Source: Lentisphaeria bacterium (GTDB taxonomy: Bacteria; Verrucomicrobiota; Lentisphaeria; Oligosphaerales; Oligosphaeraceae). From it: 13,755 bases of DNA. Each line of letters opens with the position of its first letter. Within the stretch, counting starts at the first letter, position 1. The notes under the pieces are model-generated. The model worked only from the letters and a program-made list of their open reading frames with translations, ran no database searches and had not been told where the DNA came from. Of the stretch, positions 8,022 to 13,755 are shown in pieces. The stretch spans positions 1 to 13,755 of the forward strand of contig JAQVUB010000021.1 of the NCBI GenBank assembly GCA_028699735.1, read 5' to 3'. The translations under genes were made by a program, and so were the position numbers.

Positions 8022-11000
8022 TGTTTGATTGAATCAACTTTACATCTTTGAATTGTGTTTCACCCAGGCTGCCGGTTGCAGAGAGATAGAATTTCAGTAT
8101 GCCCTCCTGGGCGACCTGAAGTTCACATTCGACTTTTTGCCAGTCGCATTCCTGCTTGATCAGCGGGCTGCTGGTGACATCCAGTCTGTTGTTCTTGAAG
8201 TCATGCAGAGCCAGGCTGATGTTGGCATTTGGCGCCTGTCCACTGGTTCGTATGTAGGCGCTGAGCCGGTAGCGTTCTCCTTTTTTCACCAGGATCGGTT
8301 TGTTGCAGCCATGATTACTCCGTGCATTGGTGAAAAAAGCCATTGTGGCAAGATGATTTACGACATGCAGGCGGGAAGGATCCACCCGGGTTCCGGCACT
8401 TCCAAACCATTGTGGGAAGAAGAGTTTGTCATTCAATTCGGCCGGTTGGCTGTAGTTCTGCGGTTCATAGGTTCTCACTTTGACCTGGAATACTGGCGAC
8501 CATGCGCTGCTGTGATGGGGGCTGATCGTACGGACTTGCCAATACACCGTTCCGGCATCCAGTTCCGGCAACTGATAGAAGCAGTTGCGAATATGATCAA
8601 TGGTCGTAGCCTGTTCCATTAGAGGATGTCGTGAATATCGCAAAGTGAAGCGGCAACGGTCGGCAGAAGGAATCTTCCAACGCAAGACTGGACAGTAGCC
8701 TTCCGAAGAGGGCAAAAGGGCAGGCATGGGCGCCTGACGTTTGCGCAGTTTTTCCACGGGCATCAGGTGCATGGCTGCCATGGACTGCTGGGAAACGGTA
8801 CATTCGGACTGAAAGCCATCGAGGCGTTCCAGTTCGGGTGTGGCTGTCAAATGAAAGGTTTTTGTGGTTGAGGCTGGGTTGGGAATCAGCGCCAGATATT
8901 CATCTTCCCAGGCCAAAACCGCCAGGTTTGGCGCACCCTGAATGAAATCGTCGTGGCGCTGTCCGCGCACCTGCAGAAAGAACCTTTCATAATCCGCAGC
9001 CAGAGCTGCGCAGTTTGCCATTCCCTGGAAGAATTTTCCATCGACGAGGTAGTGGTAATAGGCCATGTAACTGCCGGCATCCTGGAGCATGCGTCCCATG
9101 GTCAGTTCAGTGGTTGCAGGATCAAAGTATTCCATCAGCAGCAGGCCAGAGTTGCAATAGCGATGTGCAGGAGACAGACTGTCCAGCAATTGCTGGTTGT
9201 TTCCGCCATATCCGGCCATGACCAGATCAACATACTGGGAAACATAACGCCAGTCAATCCCATAATGCTCATGACTGTGCGGCGGATAGCCACTGTATGC
9301 ACTGAAACAAACACTTGGATTCTGTTTTTTCAATAAATCCCGATAAATTTGAAAAGCCGCAGCAATCTGACGGTTCCGAAAATCGCGCCAGGCCTCCGGA
9401 TACTTCTCCCAGATGATACGGGCATCAAGCGGTATTTCCGCTGGTATTTTCTGATCGGTCCGGAAGAGTTTCAGGTTGGTATCGGAAAAGCCGATTTGCG
9501 CCCGGCGCTGGTTTCCGTGTCCCGGCATGAAAGGGAACTCATAATCCCAGACTAAAAAATCGTAATTTTCAGTAAAATACTGGAAAGTATTTTCCATGAC
9601 TTTCAGGAATGGGCTTTGCGGTTCGAGCAGGTGTGCCGGGCAAACGGCATTGGCGGCCTGCTGGTCGGGATGGCGTGCGGAAAACTGGGGATTTTGTTGC
9701 AGGTATTCGGTACAGCCCGGAAAATTTCCGCTGATGGTAACGGTCGGCAGCATGACTGCAGTTTTTGCATCCAGTTCGCGATATATGTTCAGCCACAACT
9801 CCGGCACCATGAAAGTATTAAAGCCGGCATGCAGTTGTTTTAGAGCAAACAAGCGTTGATGCTGCGGGGAAAGTTCCCCGAAATCCTGGTTTCCGGGATA
9901 GACCCAAGAGACGAGCGGGAGTGTTTTCGGGACTTTTCCGGCCAGAGGGGGCAGCATTTTAACCGGCAGATAATGCCATGCTTCGGTGCTGTCATTGAGC
10001 GTGGCACGGTATTGCAAACGCCCGGTCTGCTCTTGATATACTCCAACACTGCTGAATAGCAGAGGAACCCGCACCCTCATCCAGTCCGGGGTGTCAGAAT
10101 GAGAGACGGCCCGCGAATCAAAAACCAGCTGATAGGATCGCAGAGAGTCTGAAATACTTTCGACGATGCTTATCGGTGTCAGCGCTTCGGTTTGTCCTTC
10201 CGGATTGAGAAGTTGCATGAACAGTGGCATTTGCAGTTCAAGGATAACTTTGTCCGGACGGGTATGACTGCTTTTAAGAAACAGTTCCACTTTTTCGGGT
10301 GATCCAGTGGCCAGAGTCAAACTCTGCAAAGGCAGCAGGCTTTGATTGATAGCACTTTGCCAGGCTAACAGCGAACTGATTTCCGGATTTTCGCTTTGTA
10401 GAGTCAGCAGATATTCCGGAGAACGATAGATACCTTTCCAGCCATAGATTTTTCGCACGGAATTGGCTCCGTAACCATAACCGGGAGCGGAGTGTCGCAA
10501 GGTCGGCCAGCCAATTTTTCCCTGGCTGAAATCGCCATTGTTGAGCAATTCCTTGTCATCGCCCAATTCCTTCATGGAAAGATCGGTGATCGACAATTCG
10601 CCCTGCAATTGTCTTCCGGCCCATTTAATCAGATGCGGGATGACGCTTTCTACTCCCTCGGGTGCTGTCCATATCCCGCGGATTTGTCGCCAGGTGTTTT
10701 CATTGCCTCGCAAGGCCAATCCATCAACAGGCGCATAAATAATTTGTTGTTTTTTTTTGCCGGTATATAGCCAGAAAAACTGATAAGGAGTGGCAGTTTT
10801 TCCCTTGAAAGTCGCTTTAACGACGACTGAAAACTGGTATTGTTTTCCCGGTTGCACGGGAATTTGCGTTCCTTTAAGAAACGTTTCTGTCTTATCTTCT
10901 CCATTTGTCCCGAATGTCGCAGACAAGGCCCGTTTTTGCGGATGGATTGGGCATGGGGTTTGCAGTTGCACAAAATCTCCGTTGTCAAAATTCAGTTCGA

Positions 11001-11643
11001 TGAAGGGGGGGCGATCCGCAGGTAATTCTGATACAAAGCGCAATTCTGCAAAACTGGCTGGCTGGTGGAATCCGCCAGGAGCCGGACTCCAACTGTAACA
11101 TTCCTTTTCGCCGGTAACCCTGCGGGTACGGCAGAAGTTTGCCCGCCAGACCGTGACCCCGGGTTCAATTTTTTGCTCCAGAGGCAACGCCAGATCCAGA
11201 TACCAGTTTCCTTCATCCCGTCGGGTACTTATTTGCGCAGCGGCATCCCAATCTGCCGACCCGCCTCTGGCATCATAGACGGTACCAGAGGGATTGATAA
11301 TGAAATACTGGTAGGCCCCTTGACCAGTATCGAGGAAAATTTCAATGTTTTCATCCTGATAAACGGCCATATTGTCCGCTTCGCGGCATTGCTCCTTGAA
11401 TTTGTGCAGTTGATTAAGTCTGGAGTCCAGCACGGGTTCCTGACAACGGATTGCCAGATATAACTTCTCGTTATCATAATGCAGTCGCACTTGAGTGGCT
11501 ATTGGTGCCTGAAGACCGGGCTTGCCGTAAACGACAAAATTTTCCAGAGGAAGCGACGTCTCTTTTTGCCGTCCTACCATAGCAAAAGGTATTGACCAAG
11601 CGTTGGCAGCTACAAAAAGAACAAACAAAAAGAAAAGTTGCAT
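7987..11643 (-). CDS. Large secreted multidomain protein: CBM9-like, TIM-barrel hydrolase-like, FnIII
   Basis: From ATG at 11643 the product is 1218 residues. It starts with a hydrophobic signal peptide (MQLFFLFVLFVAANA, likely cut after ANA), so it is exported. Next comes a CBM9/DOMON-like domain (about 30-195), recognisable by LYLAIRCQEP, ENIEIFLDTG, QYFIINPSGTVYDARGG and NWYLDLALPL. Further beta modules follow (about 205-380, CBM4/9-like, with LLNNGDFSQG marking another module start), then a TIM-barrel-like region (about 600-930), an FnIII-like domain (about 980-1050) and a C-terminal sandwich. Candidate catalytic acids are E702 (or D700) in VWDYEF and E838 in LLMEYFDP. No established GH family is recognised for the barrel. 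GGAG at 11654-11657, 10 nt upstream, supports this start. An in-frame TTG at 11697 would add 18 residues, including an RR pair before the hydrophobic core, and is also preceded by AAGGA, so it cannot be excluded. It lies 59 bp downstream of the pseudopilin gene. Confidence 0.85.
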   Translation of the reverse strand: MQLFFLFVLFVAANAWSIPFAMVGRQKETSLPLENFVVYGKPGLQAPIATQVRLHYDNEKLYLAIRCQEPVLDSRLNQLHKFKEQCREADNMAVYQDENIEIFLDTGQGAYQYFIINPSGTVYDARGGSADWDAAAQISTRRDEGNWYLDLALPLEQKIEPGVTVWRANFCRTRRVTGEKECYSWSPAPGGFHQPASFAELRFVSELPADRPPFIELNFDNGDFVQLQTPCPIHPQKRALSATFGTNGEDKTETFLKGTQIPVQPGKQYQFSVVVKATFKGKTATPYQFFWLYTGKKKQQIIYAPVDGLALRGNENTWRQIRGIWTAPEGVESVIPHLIKWAGRQLQGELSITDLSMKELGDDKELLNNGDFSQGKIGWPTLRHSAPGYGYGANSVRKIYGWKGIYRSPEYLLTLQSENPEISSLLAWQSAINQSLLPLQSLTLATGSPEKVELFLKSSHTRPDKVILELQMPLFMQLLNPEGQTEALTPISIVESISDSLRSYQLVFDSRAVSHSDTPDWMRVRVPLLFSSVGVYQEQTGRLQYRATLNDSTEAWHYLPVKMLPPLAGKVPKTLPLVSWVYPGNQDFGELSPQHQRLFALKQLHAGFNTFMVPELWLNIYRELDAKTAVMLPTVTISGNFPGCTEYLQQNPQFSARHPDQQAANAVCPAHLLEPQSPFLKVMENTFQYFTENYDFLVWDYEFPFMPGHGNQRRAQIGFSDTNLKLFRTDQKIPAEIPLDARIIWEKYPEAWRDFRNRQIAAAFQIYRDLLKKQNPSVCFSAYSGYPPHSHEHYGIDWRYVSQYVDLVMAGYGGNNQQLLDSLSPAHRYCNSGLLLMEYFDPATTELTMGRMLQDAGSYMAYYHYLVDGKFFQGMANCAALAADYERFFLQVRGQRHDDFIQGAPNLAVLAWEDEYLALIPNPASTTKTFHLTATPELERLDGFQSECTVSQQSMAAMHLMPVEKLRKRQAPMPALLPSSEGYCPVLRWKIPSADRCRFTLRYSRHPLMEQATTIDHIRNCFYQLPELDAGTVYWQVRTISPHHSSAWSPVFQVKVRTYEPQNYSQPAELNDKLFFPQWFGSAGTRVDPSRLHVVNHLATMAFFTNARSNHGCNKPILVKKGERYRLSAYIRTSGQAPNANISLALHDFKNNRLDVTSSPLIKQECDWQKVECELQVAQEGILKFYLSATGSLGETQFKDVKLIQSNNEKKSQKTKVY

Positions 11644-11702
11644 GATGAAAAATCTCCGAAAGAAGGAAGCGTGTTGTATTTCCGCAATGCATTCCAAAAA
11701 TT

Positions 11703-12401
11703 TTATTCCTTGTCGGGTTTCAGGTATTTGTTGTTATTGGCCGTAATATCTCCTGTGGCGCTGATGGGAAAATCCCGATAATTGTATTTTTGGGCATGGC
11801 CATCCAGAAAAAAGAAATTGGCATTGCCTTCATGTACCCAGCCGGCGTGATCTAGTGTATAATCCGGGACATAATATCTGACGTAGGAAATGCCACAGTC
11901 ACGGCGTGAGTCCGCAATCGTGATTTTTTGTGCGGGCTTCTTGACTCGTTCCAGCACCTGCCATCCATATCCCGCGGACCATCCGGTAATTATCGCCCCA
12001 GCAGCCGTATATTGTCCAAAATAGCTGTTGTACGTATACATTGCGTACTGAATGGTAGATTCATAGGTCGCTTTGTCGATGGCGGCAATCACCGGATGTG
12101 CTGCGGGACAGCCGTATTTGTAAATGTGCGTATCTTTGATATAATTCTGACCACGCAACAGCATCCAGATGGTGACTTGTCCGGGAGGTCCACCGTAGTG
12201 GTACAGACATGGTAACCTGCCATCGTAATCATCCGCATAGGATAATACCGCAAAACCCAATTGCTTTGTGGTATTCAGGCAGTGTGTCAGGCGCGCCTGA
12301 GCTCGAGCTTTACCAAGTGCCGGAAGCAGCATTGAGGCCAGAATGGCAATAATTGCTACGACCACTAGCAGTTCAATCAATGTAAAATAAAGTTTTTTCA
12401 T
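11703..12401 (-). CDS. Prepilin-type (type II secretion-like) protein with H-X9-DG domain
   Basis: This 232-residue pseudopilin-like protein opens with MKKLYFTLIELLVVVAIIAI, the class III prepilin signal: a short basic leader, FTLIE with Glu at +5, and a long hydrophobic helix that packs a pilin fibre. Residue -1 is Tyr rather than the usual Gly. The C-terminal part carries H-E-G-(N-A-N-F-F-F-L)-D-G, exactly histidine, nine residues, Asp-Gly, which defines the prepilin-processing-associated H-X9-DG domain. That domain is abundant in Lentisphaerota and Planctomycetota, where it often sits beside secreted hydrolases (established association). No pilus ATPase, peptidase or secretin gene is in the window. 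The ATG overlaps the regulator stop (ATGA), and AAAGGA lies 5 nt upstream. The role is inferred to be a minor pilin or surface/periplasmic element serving the neighbouring glycan-degrading proteins. Confidence 0.93.
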   Translation of the reverse strand: MKKLYFTLIELLVVVAIIAILASMLLPALGKARAQARLTHCLNTTKQLGFAVLSYADDYDGRLPCLYHYGGPPGQVTIWMLLRGQNYIKDTHIYKYGCPAAHPVIAAIDKATYESTIQYAMYTYNSYFGQYTAAGAIITGWSAGYGWQVLERVKKPAQKITIADSRRDCGISYVRYYVPDYTLDHAGWVHEGNANFFFLDGHAQKYNYRDFPISATGDITANNNKYLKPDKE

Positions 12402-13519
12402 TTTGTTCCTTTACGTGGTGGTCTTGTTATGATTCGGGGGGTATCCCTCGGGGTACCACAACTGGCACGCGGTTCGAAGGATATTTCCAGAAAAAGATTG
12501 CGCTCTTTTGGCGGGTGTCCCTGCAATCTGGCCAAGAGGATTTCGCCGGCTTTGCGGGCCAGTTCCAATTCCGGTTGCACCAATGTTGCAAAATAGGGAT
12601 TGGTCCATTCAGGCACATCATAACCGACAATGGAGATATCCTCCGGGATGCGCAAATTTAATTCAGTCAAACCCTGCCAGGCTCCCAGTGAGATGGTTGT
12701 ATTTGGACAGACGATTGCCGTCGGTCTGTTTTGCAGCTGCCACAAAGCCTTTACCCCCTGACGTCCAATTTCATAAAACGGCGTTCCAGGGATTCCAGTA
12801 TAACACCAGGATTCCTGCCGCTCCAAGTCTAAATCTGCCAGAGCCTGCCAATACGAGCGATTGCGATCGATCTGATTGACTTCCAGGAAGTTTGGCTCGC
12901 GGGTAATGTAAGCAATCCGGCGGTGGCCTGCCTTGTGCAAAAAAGCGATGGCTGGAAACAACGGATACGGTGTGATATCCACACAATGAAAATGACACTC
13001 TTCATCGTGGTGATAGTTGAGCATAACCATCGGTAATTCCGTCAAAAGACTGTTGTGTATAGCCGCGGACAATTTTTCCTTGCGGGCAGCCACCACCAGC
13101 ACCCCGTCGCAACCGGCCTGATTAATGCTGGAGATCAGATCATCACCCTCATCAATAAAAATGAATTCCTTGTCAACACCGGAAAATGCAGTGTAGGCGC
13201 CTCTGTAAACCTGACCAAAAAAACGCCAGTCCCTTGTTGCAGTGCCCCCATATATCCCGATCCGATAATATTCCCTGCTCCTGAAAGAGACAAAAGTCCC
13301 CTTGCCCTTGCGCTGCCGGATATAACCCTGACTCTGCAACTTCTTCAATCCCTTGCGCAAGGTCGGACGGGTCGTGTTGTAGCGCAACGCCAATTCATCC
13401 TCCGGGGGCAACTGCAAACCTTCCGATAAATTTCCCGCAAGAATCTCCTCACGAATCGTCCGAAAAATCTGCTCGTAAATCGGCACAAACGTTGATTTAT
13501 CAGAGTGATGCTGTTGCAT
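12398..13519 (-). CDS. GntR-type HTH / LacI-type sensor transcriptional regulator
   Basis: This 373-residue regulator has a GntR-family winged helix at the N-terminus (about 12-78: PIYEQIFRTIREEILAG, LPPEDELALRYNTTRPTLRK, then GYIRQRKGKGTFV). A LacI/periplasmic-binding-like effector domain fills about 87-355, visible in GCDGVLVVAARKE, FLHKAGHRRIAYIT and ISIVGYDVPEW. The layout matches AraR-type regulators that bind a sugar and release the operator (family knowledge). The effector is unknown, but the context makes a sugar from the locus's substrate likely. ATG at 13519 is supported by GGAGGT six bases upstream. It is first in a four-gene operon, so it probably regulates its own transcript as well as the downstream secreted and cytoplasmic hydrolase-like genes. 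Its stop codon overlaps the pseudopilin start by 4 nt (ATGA). The C-terminal tail after residue 355 is basic and low-complexity. Confidence 0.95.
   Translation of the reverse strand: MQQHHSDKSTFVPIYEQIFRTIREEILAGNLSEGLQLPPEDELALRYNTTRPTLRKGLKKLQSQGYIRQRKGKGTFVSFRSREYYRIGIYGGTATRDWRFFGQVYRGAYTAFSGVDKEFIFIDEGDDLISSINQAGCDGVLVVAARKEKLSAAIHNSLLTELPMVMLNYHHDEECHFHCVDITPYPLFPAIAFLHKAGHRRIAYITREPNFLEVNQIDRNRSYWQALADLDLERQESWCYTGIPGTPFYEIGRQGVKALWQLQNRPTAIVCPNTTISLGAWQGLTELNLRIPEDISIVGYDVPEWTNPYFATLVQPELELARKAGEILLARLQGHPPKERNLFLEISFEPRASCGTPRDTPRIITRPPRKGTK
12407..12412 (-). promoter_or_regulatory. Shine-Dalgarno of the pseudopilin gene
   Basis: AAAGGA lies 5 nt before the ATG at 12401 and sits inside the last codons of the regulator gene. 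Together with the ATGA stop/start overlap it fixes the start and points to coupled translation of regulator and pseudopilin. Confidence 0.75.
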
Positions 13520-13525
13520 GAATAT

Positions 13526-13531
13526 ACCTCC
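13526..13531 (-). promoter_or_regulatory. Strong Shine-Dalgarno of the regulator gene
   Basis: GGAGGT is six bases before the ATG at 13519. It is the best ribosome-binding site in the window and fixes the start of the regulator gene. Confidence 0.85.
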
Positions 13532-13549
13532 AACATGTAAAGCTATGTT
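13532..13549. promoter_or_regulatory. Candidate operator: AACAT-N8-ATGTT inverted repeat
   Basis: The inverted repeat has arms AACAT (13532-13536) and ATGTT (13545-13549) around an 8-bp spacer. It lies between the -10 box and the Shine-Dalgarno of the regulator gene, where a bound GntR-type repressor would block transcription. The arms are short and the region is AT-rich, so chance is a real possibility; the operator role is inference. Confidence 0.3.
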
Positions 13550-13552
13550 AAT

Positions 13553-13580
13553 ATTATATCGACTGATTTTTCAAAAGCAA
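13553..13580 (-). promoter_or_regulatory. Predicted sigma70-type promoter of the four-gene minus-strand operon
   Basis: On the minus strand a perfect TATAAT -10 box (13553-13558) is separated by 16 bp from TTGCTT (13575-13580), a -35 box matching three of six consensus bases. The -10 box begins about 21 bp upstream of the regulator Shine-Dalgarno. An A/T-rich phased tract directly upstream could act as an UP element and compensate for the weak -35. No other promoter was found between the four minus-strand genes. Confidence 0.6.
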
Positions 13581-13609
13581 ATATTTTTTGAATATTTTTT
13601 GATTTTTTG
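13580..13609. repeat. AT-rich direct repeat with phased A/T tracts upstream of the promoter
   Basis: Two perfect copies of AATATTTTTTG (13580-13590, 13591-13601) are followed by a shortened copy ATTTTTTG (13602-13609). The T6 tracts (A6 on the promoter strand) recur at 11 and 8 bp, close to one helical turn. This favours intrinsic curvature or UP-element binding just upstream of the -35 box; that function is inference. Confidence 0.55.
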
Positions 13610-13653
13610 AATAAATGTCGTAAGGGTGCAGTCTTCTGTAGTGCAGGGTAAAA

Positions 13654-13755
13654 GCGGGACTATGGGACTATGAATGGGACTATGGGACTATAGGTATGGG
13701 ACGTATGGGACGTATGGGACGTATGAAATGGGATCATGGGAATGAGACAATGGAG
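13654..13755. repeat. Degenerate GGGAC tandem repeat array running to the window edge
   Basis: Seven GGGAC cores begin at 13656, 13664, 13676, 13684, 13698, 13707 and 13716, followed by decayed forms (GGGAT at 13730, GGGAA at 13738). Two unit types are visible: an 8-bp TATGGGAC unit in two pairs, and a 9-bp GTATGGGAC unit in three consecutive copies. No coding frame or RNA gene is supported here. The array may continue beyond the right edge. Its function is unknown. Confidence 0.75.

Noticed and set aside
11686..11693. AATGCATT palindrome between the pseudopilin and the secreted-protein genes
   Set aside because: It is only 8 bp, with no promoter nearby and no second copy found near the operon promoter.
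13654..13755. GGGAC array considered as a CRISPR array
   Set aside because: Units are 8-14 bp apart with no spacers of CRISPR length, and no cas gene is present.

Overview
The window looks like a carbohydrate-degradation locus from a PVC-group bacterium, most likely Lentisphaerota (Victivallis-like). This is an inference. It rests on a prepilin-type protein with an FTLIELLVVVAIIAILASMLLPAL-style N-terminus and a C-terminal H-X9-DG motif, a GntR/LacI-fusion regulator, several very large glycoside-hydrolase-like proteins, and degenerate 8-10 bp intergenic tandem repeats. No rRNA, tRNA, CRISPR, transposase or phage gene was seen.

Layout: two plus-strand genes fill the left half. The first (1-3425, 5' end outside the window) is a multidomain GH42/clan-A-like hydrolase. 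The second (3557-6136) is a GH106-like alpha-L-rhamnosidase-type hydrolase with no signal peptide. They are separated by 131 bp carrying a 10-bp tandem repeat. They converge, across a 19-bp gap that is itself an almost perfect hairpin, with a four-gene minus-strand operon.

Read in its own direction, that operon is: GntR/LacI-type regulator (13519-12398), H-X9-DG pseudopilin (12401-11703, start codon overlapping the regulator stop), a large secreted CBM9-like/TIM-barrel/FnIII protein (11643-7987), and a leaderless TIM-barrel hydrolase of unrecognised family (8021-6156, overlapping its upstream neighbour by 35 bp). A promoter with a perfect TATAAT box, an AT-rich phased repeat and a small inverted repeat lie upstream of the regulator. 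A GGGAC-containing tandem array runs off the right edge of the window.

Working model (inference): a cell-surface or periplasmic stage (pseudopilin plus the CBM9-like protein) captures or first cleaves a plant-type or host glycan. Leaderless hydrolases (GH106-like and the unknown TIM barrel) finish the oligosaccharides in the cytoplasm. The GntR/LacI protein senses a sugar product and controls the operon, including itself. The substrate cannot be read from sequence; the GH106-like protein hints at rhamnose-containing glycans. No transporter is visible in the window.
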